A DNA stretch of 64,000 nucleotides from Mycolicibacterium lacusdiani. Lineage in GTDB: Bacteria; Actinomycetota; Actinomycetes; Mycobacteriales; Mycobacteriaceae. Location of the stretch: NCBI RefSeq assembly GCF_021916785.1, contig NZ_JAKCFC010000001.1, forward strand, positions 970,952-1,034,951, read 5' to 3'. Below, one piece after another: positions 27,344 through 36,721 of this stretch. The position numbers and the translations under genes are program-made. The notes under the pieces were generated by a model. The model was given only the letters and a program-made list of their open reading frames with translations. It made no database searches and had not been told where the DNA came from. Each line of letters starts with the position of its first letter. Position 1 is the stretch's first letter.

Positions 27344-28174
27344 GTGGAAGGCCCCGAACTGATCAGCCTGCTCGCGGGCCGACGCGTCGCCGTGCTCACC
27401 GGTGCCGGAATGTCCACCGACTCCGGCATCCCGGACTACCGTGGCCCCGATTCACCGCCGAGCAACCCGATGACCATCCGGCAGTTCACCTCCGACGCGG
27501 AGTTCCGGCAGCGGTACTGGGCGCGCAACCACATCGGGTGGCGGCACATGGCGGAGACGCTGCCCAATGCCGGTCACCGGGCCCTGGCGGAACTGGAGCG
27601 GGCGGGTGTCGTCTCCGGCGTCATCACTCAGAACGTCGACCTGCTGCACACCAAGGCAGGCAGCCGCAACGTGATCGACCTGCACGGCACCTACGCGCAG
27701 GTGGTGTGCCTCGCGTGCGGCTGCACGCTGTCGCGCGCCGACCTCGCCGAGCAGTTGGAGGCGCTCAACCCGGGCTTCATCGAACGAGCCGAACGGGTGG
27801 GCGGAATCGCCGTGGCGCCCGACGCCGACGCATTCGTCGACGACACGGCGTCGTTCCGGTTCGTCGACTGTCCCCGGTGCGGCGGCATGCTCAAACCCGA
27901 CATCGTCTACTTCGGCGAGAGCGTGCCCAAACCCCGTGTCACGCGCGCGTACTCGATCGTCGATGACGCCGAGGCACTCCTGGTGGCAGGTTCCTCGCTG
28001 ACCGTGTTCTCGGGATTGCGGTTCGTCCGGCATGCAGCCGCGGCAGGGAAGCCGATCGCCATCCTGAACCGGGGAGCGACCCGTGGTGACGCACTCGCCT
28101 CGGTGAAGGTCGAGGGCGGTTGCTCGGAGTTGCTCGCGCTGCTGTCCGACGAGCTGGTGACCGCCGCGCGTTAG
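27344..28174 (+). CDS. NAD-dependent protein deacylase, sirtuin (class II-like)
   Basis: Sirtuin of 276 residues. NAD-binding motif GAGMSTDSGIPDYRG is near residues 20-34, TQNVDLLH and the catalytic His in DLHGTY follow, and a Cys4 zinc site is formed by VCLACG and DCPRCGG with a long insert between. The GIPDYRG version and the length point to class II (SIRT4-like) sirtuins, not the shorter M. tuberculosis Rv1151c type. It removes acyl groups from lysines, producing nicotinamide, which makes its place next to nadE suggestive. GTG start is in frame with a 54-base divergent spacer. Its end overlaps the P450 gene by 4 bases. Confidence 0.9.
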   Translation: MEGPELISLLAGRRVAVLTGAGMSTDSGIPDYRGPDSPPSNPMTIRQFTSDAEFRQRYWARNHIGWRHMAETLPNAGHRALAELERAGVVSGVITQNVDLLHTKAGSRNVIDLHGTYAQVVCLACGCTLSRADLAEQLEALNPGFIERAERVGGIAVAPDADAFVDDTASFRFVDCPRCGGMLKPDIVYFGESVPKPRVTRAYSIVDDAEALLVAGSSLTVFSGLRFVRHAAAAGKPIAILNRGATRGDALASVKVEGGCSELLALLSDELVTAAR

Positions 28175-29436
28175 AACGTGACCGGCATTGACCGGATCCC
28201 GTGAATGAAGTTGCCCTGCAGGTAGTCCGGCGCACCGGCGGCGATGGTGGGCAGCTGGGTGATCAGTTCGTGAAGCAGCGCTCGCAACTGCGCGCGGGCG
28301 ACGTGTGCGCCGAGGCAGAAATGCCGTCCGCCGCCGCCGAAGCCGAGATGCGGGTTGGGCTTGCGGCCGAGGTTCAGCACATCGGGTGCGTCGAAGACCT
28401 CTGTGTCGAAGTTGCCCGAGGCGTAGAACATCACGACCTTCTCCCCCGCCGCGATCTGCCGGCCGCCCAGCTCGACGTCCACCCCGGCCGTGCGCCGGAA
28501 GGTCATCACCGGGGTCGCCCACCGGACGAACTCCTCGACGGCGCTGCCGATCCTGTCGTCGAAGTCCGCTGCCAGCCAAGTCCGTTGGTCGTCGAACTCG
28601 GTCAGCGCGCGTACGGCGTGACTGGCCGTCTGACGCGTGGTGTCGTTGCCTGCGACCGCGAGCAGGACGAAGAAGGCAGCCACCTCGGCGTCGGTGAGCC
28701 GATCGCCATCGACCTCGCTGTGGACAAGGGCACTGATCAGATCGTCGCCGGGGTTCGCGCGGCGATCGGCGGCCAGCGCACCCGCCACCTGATGCAGGTA
28801 CATCTGAGCGCCGATCAGCACCTCGAGTGGGTTGCGCCCGGCGAGGTACACCGGGTCACCCCAGGAGACCATCGCGTCGGCGGCCTCTGCCACCTGAGCG
28901 CGTTCGGATTCCGGTATCCCGACCATGTCCGAGAGCGTGCGGATCGGAAGTTCCCTCGCGCAGTGTTCGACGAAGTCGGCGCCCGTGCCTGCGGCGCGCA
29001 GTTCGCCGACGACTGCCCGCGCGTTGTCGCCTATCGACTCCTCGATGCGCCGCACCTGACGCGGGGTGAACGCGGCGTGCACGACCTTGCGCAGCATGGT
29101 GTGCCGCGGCGCGTCCATGGCGAGGAAGGACTGCGAGGCCTCGAGCAGTTCCTCCGGCACGTTCTCGAACAGCACGCCCCTACCGGACAGGAACGCCTCG
29201 CTGTCGCGGCTGACGGTGACGATGTCGGCGTGCCGCGTGACGGCCCAGTAGCCAGGGTCGGCGGGATCGTGCATCAGCGCGTCCTCGACCGGCGGATGCC
29301 AGCTCACCGGGCGGTCGGTGCGCAGCACGGCGAAGGCCTTCTCGCGGTCGGCGGCGGTGGTCGACCAGAACGCCCGCGAGGACAGATCGATCGGGTCGTA
29401 CGCGCGGGTAGGAGATGTGAGCGGCGACACAATCAT
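28171..29436 (-). CDS. Cytochrome P450
   Basis: Heme-thiolate monooxygenase of 421 residues. The I-helix O2-activation motif is AGNDTTR, the K-helix ExxR is EEFVR, and the heme loop FGGGGRHFCLGAH carries the axial Cys. The C terminus (YLQGNFIHGIRSMPV) resembles mycobacterial lipid and steroid P450s of the CYP124/125/142 type, but I cannot name a CYP number. It needs a ferredoxin and reductase, neither of which is adjacent. Divergent from a TetR gene with a palindromic operator in between, so probably induced by the substrate or a metabolite. Confidence 0.9.
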   Translation of the reverse strand: MIVSPLTSPTRAYDPIDLSSRAFWSTTAADREKAFAVLRTDRPVSWHPPVEDALMHDPADPGYWAVTRHADIVTVSRDSEAFLSGRGVLFENVPEELLEASQSFLAMDAPRHTMLRKVVHAAFTPRQVRRIEESIGDNARAVVGELRAAGTGADFVEHCARELPIRTLSDMVGIPESERAQVAEAADAMVSWGDPVYLAGRNPLEVLIGAQMYLHQVAGALAADRRANPGDDLISALVHSEVDGDRLTDAEVAAFFVLLAVAGNDTTRQTASHAVRALTEFDDQRTWLAADFDDRIGSAVEEFVRWATPVMTFRRTAGVDVELGGRQIAAGEKVVMFYASGNFDTEVFDAPDVLNLGRKPNPHLGFGGGGRHFCLGAHVARAQLRALLHELITQLPTIAAGAPDYLQGNFIHGIRSMPVTF

Positions 29437-29440
29437 GAGT

Positions 29441-29469
29441 CAGACAATAAGTCTGGACACTATGTCCAG
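29441..29469. promoter_or_regulatory. Overlapping palindromes, probable TetR operator
   Basis: CAGAC-AATAA-GTCTG (29441-29455) overlaps CTGGACA-CTA-TGTCCAG (29453-29469), a perfect 7-bp inverted repeat. They fill the 66-base gap between the divergent P450 and TetR starts. TATTGT on the minus strand (29444-29449) is a candidate -10 for the P450 gene at leaderless distance, so a bound dimer would block it. Confidence 0.6.
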
Positions 29470-29490
29470 TCGAGGTGTGGATGCCTCCGT

Positions 29491-29496
29491 TAACCT
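29491..29496 (+). promoter_or_regulatory. Candidate -10 box, leaderless spacing, for tetR gene
   Basis: TAACCT ends 6 bases before the ATG at 29503; its -35 region would fall on the edge of the palindrome at 29453-29469, consistent with autoregulation. Confidence 0.4.
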
Positions 29497-29502
29497 GGGG
29501 CG

Positions 29503-30132
29503 ATGCCGTCCGTCACCCGCAAACCGCAGGCGAAGAGGCAGGAGCGACGCGAGCGCATCGAGCGTCAGCTGCTCGACGCCACCGACCGTTTGATGGGCAG
29601 CGGGGCGAGCTTCACCGAGCTGAGCGTCGACCGGCTGGCCACCGAGGCGGGCATCTCCCGCGCCAGCTTCTACGTCTACTTCGAGGACAAGGGGCACCTG
29701 CTGCGCCGGCTGGCGGATCACGTGTTCGGCGACCTCGCCGCGGGTGCCGCCCGCTGGTGGAGCGTGGCGCAGCGCCACGACCCCGCCGACGCCCGCGCCG
29801 CGATGACGGCGATCATCGCGGCCTTCCGCCAACACCAACCGCTACTCTTCGCGCTCAACGAGATGTCCGCCTACGACCCGCAGGTGGGCGCCACGTACAC
29901 CGATCTCATCACCCAGATCGCCGATCGGCTCGCCGAGGTCATCGAATCGGGCCGTGCGGACGGCACCATTCGCGCCGACCTGGAACCCGAGCCGACCGCG
30001 ACCACGCTGACGTGGATGGTCGAGCGGGCGTGTCAACAGACCCTGCCGGGCCGACCGGCGACCTACGACGCCGAACTGGCCAACACGCTGACCCAAATCC
30101 TGTGGAGCACGCTGTATCTCGAGGCGCCCTAG
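29503..30132 (+). CDS. TetR-family transcriptional regulator
   Basis: Regulator of 209 residues. The helix-turn-helix is read in [31 protein letters not shown] (split: [18 protein letters not shown], about 45-62), followed by a helical ligand-binding domain. The N terminus is unusually rich in Arg/Lys ([16 protein letters not shown]). It is divergent from the P450 gene and most likely represses it and itself through the palindromes at 29441-29469. Its stop overlaps the convergent proB gene by 4 bases. Confidence 0.88.
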   Translation: MPSVTRKPQAKRQERRERIERQLLDATDRLMGSGASFTELSVDRLATEAGISRASFYVYFEDKGHLLRRLADHVFGDLAAGAARWWSVAQRHDPADARAAMTAIIAAFRQHQPLLFALNEMSAYDPQVGATYTDLITQIADRLAEVIESGRADGTIRADLEPEPTATTLTWMVERACQQTLPGRPATYDAELANTLTQILWSTLYLEAP

Positions 30133-31271
30133 ACGGCGACGAGGTCGTCGGCGTGCACGGCCGGCCTGCGCATCTCAGCGGGTAGATCCGAGGTCGACCT
30201 GCCGACCATGCCCGAGAGTTCGCCGGCGTCGTACGCCACGACGCCACGCGCCACCGTCACCTCGTCGGTGCCGCGCAACTCGACGACGTCGCCGCCGTGG
30301 AAGCGGCCCGAGACCGCGACGATGCCCGCGGGCAGCAGCGACCGGCGCCGGTCGAGCACGGCGCGCACCGCACCGTCGTCGAGGGTCAGCACACCGGCCG
30401 ATTCCGCGGCGTACCGGACCCAGAAGCGCCGGGCCGTCATCCTTTCCGACCGCGGGGCGAAGACCGTGCCCACCGAGGCATCGGCCAACGCCGTCGCCGC
30501 GTCGGCGGCAGCGGCCAACAGCACGGGCACGCCCGCGTCGGCTGCCAACAGCGCCGAGGACAACTTCGACGCCATGCCGCCGGTACCGAGTCTGCTCCCC
30601 CCACCCGCGACGACACCGTCCAGATCGTCGGGCGCAGCCACCTCGGGGATGAAGCGCGCCGGATCGTCGGCAGGCGCCTTGCGGGGATCACCGTCGTACA
30701 ACCCGTCGATGTCCGAGAGCAGGATCAGCGCATCGGCACCGACGAGGTGCGCCACCAGAGCCGAGAGCCTGTCGTTGTCGCCGAATCTGATCTCGTTGGT
30801 GGCCACCGTGTCGTTCTCGTTCACGATGGCCACGGCGTGCAGCGCACGAAGCCGATCAAGTGTGCGCTGAGCGTTGTTGTGCTGCACGCGCATCGCGATG
30901 TCGTGCGCCGTCAGCAGCACCTGGCCGACGGTGCGGCGGTACCGGCCGAATGCCGAACTCCACGCGTTGACCAGCGCGACCTGCCCGACGCTGGCCGCCG
31001 CCTGCTTCGTCGCGAGGTCGGTGGGTCGCTTCGTCAGCCGCAGCGGTTCCATGCCCGCGGCGATGGCGCCGGAGGAGACGATCACGACGTCGGACCCGGC
31101 CTGCATCCGCGACTCGATGGCATCGGCGAGGTCGGCGAGCCTGCCCGCGTCGAACACGCCCGACGGGGTGGTCAGTGCGGTGGTGCCCACCTTGACCACG
31201 ACGCTGCGCGCGGTGCGGATGGCCTCCCGGTGCGCCGAGCGCGCCGGATCGCCGGAGTGCACGCTCGTCAC
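30129..31271 (-). CDS. proB: Glutamate 5-kinase
   Basis: Kinase of 380 residues catalysing the first, proline-inhibited step of proline synthesis. The amino-acid-kinase domain (about 20-270) shows [48 protein letters not shown] and GTGGMASKL; the C-terminal PUA domain (about 290-370) is present. Its ATG overlaps the obgE stop by 4 bases, and the obgE-proB pairing is standard in actinobacteria. Product passes to ProA, encoded at 21.4-22.6 kb. Confidence 0.95.
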   Translation of the reverse strand: MTSVHSGDPARSAHREAIRTARSVVVKVGTTALTTPSGVFDAGRLADLADAIESRMQAGSDVVIVSSGAIAAGMEPLRLTKRPTDLATKQAAASVGQVALVNAWSSAFGRYRRTVGQVLLTAHDIAMRVQHNNAQRTLDRLRALHAVAIVNENDTVATNEIRFGDNDRLSALVAHLVGADALILLSDIDGLYDGDPRKAPADDPARFIPEVAAPDDLDGVVAGGGSRLGTGGMASKLSSALLAADAGVPVLLAAAADAATALADASVGTVFAPRSERMTARRFWVRYAAESAGVLTLDDGAVRAVLDRRRSLLPAGIVAVSGRFHGGDVVELRGTDEVTVARGVVAYDAGELSGMVGRSTSDLPAEMRRPAVHADDLVAV

Positions 31272-32716
31272 TCGTCGTCGCTGCCGGGCTTGCGGCGCTC
31301 CCGCCGCGCGATCTTGCGTTCCGCCGCACCGATGCGGTCACTCTGGTCGATGCGGATGTCGGTGCCGCGCCCCGTCATCGTGATGTCGACGCCTGCCGGT
31401 GTCTGCGGCTCCCAGTCGAAGGTCATGGCGCCGATGGTCACGGCGCATCCGGGACGGGCGCCGAGCTTGAGCAGTTCGTCCTCGACGCCGAGCCGGGCCA
31501 GCCTGTCGCCGAGATAACCCACGGCCTCGTCGTTGGTGAAGTCGGTTTGGCTGATCCAGCGCTCCGGCCGGGTGCCGCGCACCACGAAACCGCCGTCGCC
31601 GTCCGAGCTGACGGTGAAGCCGCTCTCGTCGATGGCGACGGGCCTGATGACGGGACGGCGCGGCGCGACCACGGGCTGCGCGGCGCGATAGGCCGCCACC
31701 ATGTCCCACAGCGCGAAGATCAACGGCCGCAGCCCGTCTCGGCTCACGGCGGACACCTCGAAGACCGGCCAGCCGTAGCGTTCGGCGATCTCACCGCGGA
31801 TGAAGTCCGCCATCTCGCGCGCGTCGGGCACGTCGATCTTGTTCAGCACCACGGCGCGGGGCCGCTCGGCCAAGTCGCCCAGGGTCTGATCGCCCTGGAG
31901 CGTCGGCACGTAGGCGGCGAGTTCGGCCTCCAGTGCGTCGATGTCCGAGATCGGATCACGACCGGGTTCCATGGTCGCGCAGTCGACGACGTGCACCAGG
32001 ACTGCGCAGCGTTCGATGTGCCGAAGGAAGTCGAGGCCGAGACCTCGGCCCTGCGACGCTCCCGGAATCAGGCCGGGCACGTCGGCGACGGTGAAGGTGT
32101 GATCGCCCGCCGACACGACGCCCAGGTTCGGCGTCAGCGTGGTGAACGGGTAGTCCGCGATCTTCGGCTTGGCCGCCGAGATCACCGAGACGAGCGATGA
32201 CTTGCCCGCCGAGGGGAAGCCGACGAGACCGACGTCGGCGACGGTCTTGAGTTCGAGGGTGAGGTCGCGGGTCTGGCCTTCTTCGCCCAGCAGCGCGAAG
32301 CCCGGCGCCTTGCGCGCCCGGGACGCCAGGGAGGCGTTGCCGAGGCCACCGCGTCCGCCGGTGGCTGCGTCGAACCGGGTTCCCTCGCCGACCAGATCGG
32401 CGAGCAAGCGCCCTTGCTCGTCGAGGACGACGGTGCCGTCGGGAACCCGCACCTCGAGATCGGCACCGGCCGCGCCATCTCGGTTGCTACCAGCGCCCTG
32501 CTTGCCCGACGGGGCGACGACGTGCGGATGGAAGTGGAAGTCGAGCAGGGTGTGCACCTGCGGATCGACGACGAGCACGACACTGCCGCCGCGACCACCG
32601 TTACCGCCGTCGGGACCACCTAGCGGCTTGAACTTCTCGCGGTGCACCGAGGCGCAGCCGTGACCGCCGTTGCCTGCTCGCGCATGAATGACGACGCGAT
32701 CGACGAAACGGGGCAT
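31268..32716 (-). CDS. obgE: GTPase ObgE/CgtA
   Basis: Essential ribosome-associated GTPase of 482 residues. The N-terminal glycine-rich Obg fold (about 1-158; [20 protein letters not shown] and [12 protein letters not shown]) precedes the G domain with G1 [10 protein letters not shown], switch [14 protein letters not shown]3 [10 protein letters not shown] and G4 NKID. A C-terminal OCT domain (about 345-430) and a basic tail ([11 protein letters not shown]) follow. It acts in 50S assembly and stringent signalling. Located after rplU-rpmA as in most bacteria, separated by a strong hairpin. Confidence 0.96.
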   Translation of the reverse strand: MPRFVDRVVIHARAGNGGHGCASVHREKFKPLGGPDGGNGGRGGSVVLVVDPQVHTLLDFHFHPHVVAPSGKQGAGSNRDGAAGADLEVRVPDGTVVLDEQGRLLADLVGEGTRFDAATGGRGGLGNASLASRARKAPGFALLGEEGQTRDLTLELKTVADVGLVGFPSAGKSSLVSVISAAKPKIADYPFTTLTPNLGVVSAGDHTFTVADVPGLIPGASQGRGLGLDFLRHIERCAVLVHVVDCATMEPGRDPISDIDALEAELAAYVPTLQGDQTLGDLAERPRAVVLNKIDVPDAREMADFIRGEIAERYGWPVFEVSAVSRDGLRPLIFALWDMVAAYRAAQPVVAPRRPVIRPVAIDESGFTVSSDGDGGFVVRGTRPERWISQTDFTNDEAVGYLGDRLARLGVEDELLKLGARPGCAVTIGAMTFDWEPQTPAGVDITMTGRGTDIRIDQSDRIGAAERKIARRERRKPGSDDE

Positions 32717-32742
32717 CGGGGTTCCTTTCCAAGACGAAATCT

Positions 32743-32783
32743 ACGTTCTGCAGTCCGACTGCGAGAGCCGCACTGCAGAACGT
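32743..32783 (-). terminator. 12-bp hairpin between rpmA and obgE
   Basis: Arms 32743-32754 (ACGTTCTGCAGT) and 32772-32783 are perfectly complementary, with a 17-base loop. Reading rightward to left, it lies 27 bases after the rpmA stop and before obgE, followed by a partly U-rich stretch (AGATTTCGTCTT). It may be a partial terminator or an RNA processing site that lowers obgE output relative to the ribosomal proteins. Confidence 0.5.
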
Positions 32784-32809
32784 CGACGTCGACGTTGGAA
32801 GTGCGAGCC

Positions 32810-33100
32810 CTAGGCGTTCGAGGTGGCGGCGACGTCAGACCCCGGTCGCGCGATGCGAACGATGTTGACGGTCTTGCGTCCGCGCTTCTCACCGAACTGC
32901 ACGGCGCCGGGAGCGGTCGCGAAGAGGGTGTCGTCACCGCCGCGTCCGACGTTCACGCCGGGGTGAAAGTGCGTGCCGCGCTGGCGGACGATGATCTCGC
33001 CGGCCTTGACGACCTGGCCGCCGAAGCGCTTGACGCCGAGGCGCTGCGAATTCGAGTCACGACCGTTGCGCGAGCTGGAAGCGCCCTTCTTGTGTGCCAT
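32810..33100 (-). CDS. rpmA: 50S ribosomal protein L27
   Basis: Protein of 96 residues starting [20 protein letters not shown], the L27 N terminus that reaches the peptidyl-transferase centre. The body [20 protein letters not shown] and [20 protein letters not shown] is strongly conserved. The N-terminal cleavable extension seen in Firmicutes is absent, as expected for actinobacteria. C terminus is about ten residues longer than many L27 proteins (ends [12 protein letters not shown]). It lies 47 bases after rplU. Confidence 0.97.
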   Translation of the reverse strand: MAHKKGASSSRNGRDSNSQRLGVKRFGGQVVKAGEIIVRQRGTHFHPGVNVGRGGDDTLFATAPGAVQFGEKRGRKTVNIVRIARPGSDVAATSNA

Positions 33101-33147
33101 GTGGTTGCTCCCCTACTAGTAGTCGGTGTTGTCTGCGTGGACGAACA

Positions 33148-33459
33148 TCAGGCGATGTCGGTGACCTTGACGACCGTCAGCTTCTGACGGTGGCCCTGCC
33201 GCTTGTGGTAGCCGGTCTTGTTCTTGAACTTGTGGATCCGGATCTTCGGGCCCTTGGTGTGCTCGAGCACCTCGGCCGTCACGGCGACCTTCTCCAGGTC
33301 GCTCGCGTCGGTCGTGACGTTCGCGCCGTCGACGACGAGCGCCACGGGCAGCGACACGGAAGCGCCGGCTTCGAGTTCCAGCTTCTCGACCTTGACTATG
33401 TCTCCGACCGCGACCTTGTACTGCTTGCCGCCGGTCTTGACGATTGCGTACGTCGCCAT
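33148..33459 (-). CDS. rplU: 50S ribosomal protein L21
   Basis: Protein of 103 residues from the ATG at 33459 ([20 protein letters not shown]), the exact L21 start. The C-terminal [21 protein letters not shown] is the rRNA-binding signature. A longer frame to 33540 is out of register with known L21 lengths. First gene of the rplU-rpmA-obgE-proB series; about 180 bases separate it from rne, where it probably has its own promoter, though I could not place a convincing one. Confidence 0.96.
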   Translation of the reverse strand: MATYAIVKTGGKQYKVAVGDIVKVEKLELEAGASVSLPVALVVDGANVTTDASDLEKVAVTAEVLEHTKGPKIRIHKFKNKTGYHKRQGHRQKLTVVKVTDIA

Positions 33460-33642
33460 CGTGTCGTCATCCTCTACGTCTGTGTTGCGGGCGCGCGCTG
33501 CCCGAAAGCTGCTCGCGTGGTCTGGGGGTGCGGGTTCCAAGCCCCGCTGTCACCGGCTCGGATCATCGCAAAGCCGACGGACAACTGCTCAAGATTACGT
33601 GACCAGCGGGTAAGGGGTCAAACCGCCTCACCGCCGACCGCT

Positions 33643-36474
33643 TCACCCATCCTGACTCGGCGGTCCGGCAGGTCGCGCGGCTGCGCGACGTCGACGAGGG
33701 CGACTGGTCGCAACCAGCACGGGCTCGTCGTCGTCCTCATCCTCATCGTCGTCGTCCTCATCGTCGTCATCCGAGTCGTCGTCCTCGTCATCCGAGTCGT
33801 CGTCGTCCTCGTCGTCGTCGTCGTCGTCGGAGATGACCTCGATGTCGTCGTCGTCCTCGTCATCGTCGTCTTCGTCGTCATCGAGGTCGTCATCGTCGGA
33901 GTCGTCCTCCTCGTCGGTGTCGTCCTCGACGTCTTCTTCCACGACCTCGCCGACGACGCCTTCCGCGGCGACGTCATCGCCCTCGAGTTCGACGGCGTCC
34001 TCATCCGTCTCGTCGGTCTCGTCCTCACCGCGGCCATTCGCCGCCGCCATGGCCTTGAACATCGGGTGCTCGCCGACGGAATGCGGGGGCACCTTCGCGA
34101 CCGGCACTTCCTCGGTGCGTCCGCCCTTCTTGCCCCGCTTGCCTCGCCGGCCTGCGCCGGGCTCGGACTTGCGTTGCTGGCTCGACGGAGCGCCGGAGTC
34201 GACCGGATCACCGTGCAGCATGATTCCGCGGCCGGCACAGTGCGAGCAGGTCGTGGAGAACGCCTCGATGAGGCCGGTACCCAGCTTCTTTCGGGTCAGC
34301 TGCACCAGGCCCAGCGAGGTCACCTCGGACACCTGGTGGCGCGTGCGGTCCCGCGAGAGCGCCTCGGTGAGGCGGCGCAGCACCAGATCCCGGTTGGACT
34401 CCAGCACCATGTCGATGAAGTCGATGACGATGATTCCGCCGATGTCACGCAGCCGCAGCTGGCGGACGGTTTCCTCGGCGGCCTCGAGGTTGTTGCGCGT
34501 CACGGTCTGCTCGAGGTTTCCACCGGAGCCGGTGAACTTGCCGGTGTTGACGTCGACGACGGTCATCGCCTCGGTGCGATCGATGACCAGTGTGCCGCCC
34601 GACGGCAGCCACACCTTGCGGTCCATCGCCTTGACCAACTGTTCGTCGATGCGGTGCACGGCGAAGACGTCAGGACCGTCGGGCTGGGCCGGCTCGTAGC
34701 GCGTCATCCGCGGCAGGAGTTCCGGCGCAACCGAGGTCACGTAGTCGTTGATCGTGTTCCACGCGTCGTCACCGGAGACGATCAGCCCGGAGAAGTCCTC
34801 GTTGAACAGGTCGCGGATGACCTTGACCAGGACGTCAGGCTCCTCGTAGAGCGCGACCGCGGCACCGGCGGCCTTGCCGGTGATCTCGGTGGCCTTCGCC
34901 TCGATCTGCTTCCAGCGCTCCTGCAACCGATCGACGTCGGAGCGGATGTCCTCTTCCTTCACGCCCTCGGACGCCGTGCGGATGATGACGCCCGCGTCTG
35001 AGGGCACCACCTCGCGCAGGATCTCCTTCAGGCGCTGCCGCTCGGTGTCGGGAAGCTTGCGGCTGATGCCGGTGGACGACGCCCCCGGCACGTAGACCAG
35101 GTAGCGGCCGGCCAGCGACAGCTGAGTCGTGAGGCGGGCGCCCTTGTGTCCGACGGGATCCTTGCTCACCTGAACCACGACGTAGTCGCCCGGCTTCAGT
35201 GCCTGCTCGATCTTGCGCTGCGCACCGCCGAGGCCCGCGGCCTCCCAGTTCACCTCACCGGCGTAGAGCACGCCGTTGCGGCCGCGACCGATGTCGACGA
35301 ATGCCGCCTCCATCGAGGGCAAGACGTTCTGCACGATGCCGAGGTACACGTTGCCGACGAGCGACGCGGAACCGGCTGAGGTCACGAAGTGCTCGACCAC
35401 CACGCCGTCCTCGAGGACTGCGATCTGCGTGTAGCGGGCACCTTCGTGCGGCGGTTCGGTCCGGACCTTGTCGCGGACGACCATCACTCGTTCGACGGCC
35501 TCGCGGCGGGCGAGGAATTCCGCCTCGCTCAGGATCGGCGGACGACGTCGACCCGCGTCGCGGCCGTCGCGCCGGCGCTGACGCTTGGCCTCGAGCCGCG
35601 TGGAGCCGCTGATGCCCTGGATCTCGTCCGACTTGTTCGACTTCTCCGGGCGCTCCGACCGTTCCCGCGGTGCTCGTTCGTGCACGACGGTGTTCGGCGG
35701 GTCGTCGGTCGAGGTGGCGTCGTCGCCGTCGCCTGCCCCCGACTTGCGCCTGCGGCGGCGCCGCCTGCGACGGGTAGCGCCATCGCCGCCGGCGTTGTCG
35801 TCGTCGGCGCCGTCCTCGTCGTCGGAGTCGTCGTCGGAGTCACCATCGTCGGTCGACTCCTCGTCGGTGTCGTCGCCTGCGTCGTCGCTGCTCTGCTCAC
35901 CGCGCCCACGGCCGCGGCCACGGCGTCCGCGCCGACGGCGGCGGTTGGCGGGCCGGTCGGCCGAATCGTCGTCGGTATCGGCGTCGGCGTCGACGGCCGC
36001 ATCGCCGGAGTCGGTGTCGTCGTCGTCATCGTCGGACTCGTCGACGTCGTCATCGTCGTCGTCCACGGGTTGGGCCGGTCGCGGCGCCACGAACAGCGGT
36101 GGCGCGACGAACAGCGGGCGATAGTCGACGGCCTGGGCGCCGGCGTCCGGCGTGGCGCGCGGCAGTTCCGGTTCCGGCTCCTCCACGTAGGAGAACGGCG
36201 AGAGGACACCGCGCCGCGCCGGTGCAGGCTCGGGCTCGGCTTCGGGTTCGGCGGCTTCGGGCTCGGCAGCGGCCGGCTCGGCCACTGCTTCGGGCTCAGC
36301 AGCTACGGGGGCTTCGTCACCCTCGACCGCTTCGGCATCACCGGTGCGATCCGGGTCTGCGTCGGCGACGGCAGCAGTGTCGTCGCCGGGACCGGCGTCG
36401 GTCAGCGGCGCAGGCGGCTGCTGGTCCTGCTGGATGTCTTCTGGCTGGTCTTGGGTAGGCGCATCCTGGGCCAC
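33643..36474 (-). CDS. rne: Ribonuclease E/G
   Basis: Endoribonuclease of 943 residues that starts mRNA decay and processes rRNA. Unlike the E. coli enzyme, the catalytic core is central (about 365-820) and flanked by disordered arms. S1 domain: YLGIVQNVLPSMEAAFVDIG. Catalytic Mg-binding Asp residues lie in TVVDVNTGKFTG and GGIIVIDFIDM. Zn-link: TTCSHCAGRG. The N-terminal arm alternates acidic runs with Arg-rich blocks (RRRRGRRGRGRGRG and a run of nine Arg); the C-terminal arm is almost all Asp/Glu then a short basic tail. GTG start at 36474 has GGAGAA upstream. A 305-base gap with strong hairpins precedes it. Confidence 0.95.
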   Translation of the reverse strand: MAQDAPTQDQPEDIQQDQQPPAPLTDAGPGDDTAAVADADPDRTGDAEAVEGDEAPVAAEPEAVAEPAAAEPEAAEPEAEPEPAPARRGVLSPFSYVEEPEPELPRATPDAGAQAVDYRPLFVAPPLFVAPRPAQPVDDDDDDVDESDDDDDDTDSGDAAVDADADTDDDSADRPANRRRRRGRRGRGRGRGEQSSDDAGDDTDEESTDDGDSDDDSDDEDGADDDNAGGDGATRRRRRRRRRKSGAGDGDDATSTDDPPNTVVHERAPRERSERPEKSNKSDEIQGISGSTRLEAKRQRRRDGRDAGRRRPPILSEAEFLARREAVERVMVVRDKVRTEPPHEGARYTQIAVLEDGVVVEHFVTSAGSASLVGNVYLGIVQNVLPSMEAAFVDIGRGRNGVLYAGEVNWEAAGLGGAQRKIEQALKPGDYVVVQVSKDPVGHKGARLTTQLSLAGRYLVYVPGASSTGISRKLPDTERQRLKEILREVVPSDAGVIIRTASEGVKEEDIRSDVDRLQERWKQIEAKATEITGKAAGAAVALYEEPDVLVKVIRDLFNEDFSGLIVSGDDAWNTINDYVTSVAPELLPRMTRYEPAQPDGPDVFAVHRIDEQLVKAMDRKVWLPSGGTLVIDRTEAMTVVDVNTGKFTGSGGNLEQTVTRNNLEAAEETVRQLRLRDIGGIIVIDFIDMVLESNRDLVLRRLTEALSRDRTRHQVSEVTSLGLVQLTRKKLGTGLIEAFSTTCSHCAGRGIMLHGDPVDSGAPSSQQRKSEPGAGRRGKRGKKGGRTEEVPVAKVPPHSVGEHPMFKAMAAANGRGEDETDETDEDAVELEGDDVAAEGVVGEVVEEDVEDDTDEEDDSDDDDLDDDEDDDDEDDDDIEVISDDDDDDEDDDDSDDEDDDSDDDDEDDDDEDEDDDEPVLVATSRPRRRRAAARPAGPPSQDG
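33727..33925 (-). repeat. GAC/GAT low-complexity tract in rne
   Basis: Trinucleotide-like run encoding almost only Asp and Glu in the C-terminal arm of RNase E. It generates long spurious frames on both strands. Confidence 0.8.
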
Positions 36475-36715
36475 GTATTCTCCTCAGCCCCCGGGCGCGT
36501 CGTATCGACGCGGCCACGCGAGGGCTTCCGCTATGGGCTCGAGGGGAACCCCCGAGCTTGTATGGTCTCGCTCCGAGCAACTCCGGGTGGAGCCCTCGGT
36601 GCCTGGCTGAATGATGGCTGGACGGTCGGCGCCGCACGTGACCTTCGGGGTCACGTGGTCGCGCACGTCTAAGTCTTCATCCGGGCTTCCGCTTCTGGTA
36701 TGAAGCCGGTCACCC
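36475..36715 (-). ncRNA. Long structured 5' leader of rne
   Basis: About 240 nt from the predicted start to the GTG. It holds two strong hairpins: 36635-36657 (CACGTGACC, 5-base loop TTCGG, GGTCACGTG) and 36537-36557 (GCTCG and GGGG pairing with CCCC and CGAGC, one bulged base, AA loop). RNase E autoregulates through hairpins in its own leader in enterobacteria, and a long rne leader has been described for mycobacteria. A cis-acting role is inferred. Confidence 0.5.
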
Positions 36716-36721
36716 GAGGCC

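Noticed and set aside
25745..28174. 809-codon plus-strand frame spanning nadE and the sirtuin gene
   Set aside because: Only the part from 27344 is protein-like (sirtuin). The rest is antisense to nadE, with the Val/Gly/Arg/His-rich composition of high-GC shadow frames.
33094..35001. 635-codon plus-strand frame with runs of Val/Leu/Ile
   Set aside because: Produced by the GAC/GAT repeat of rne read on the other strand; no family features.
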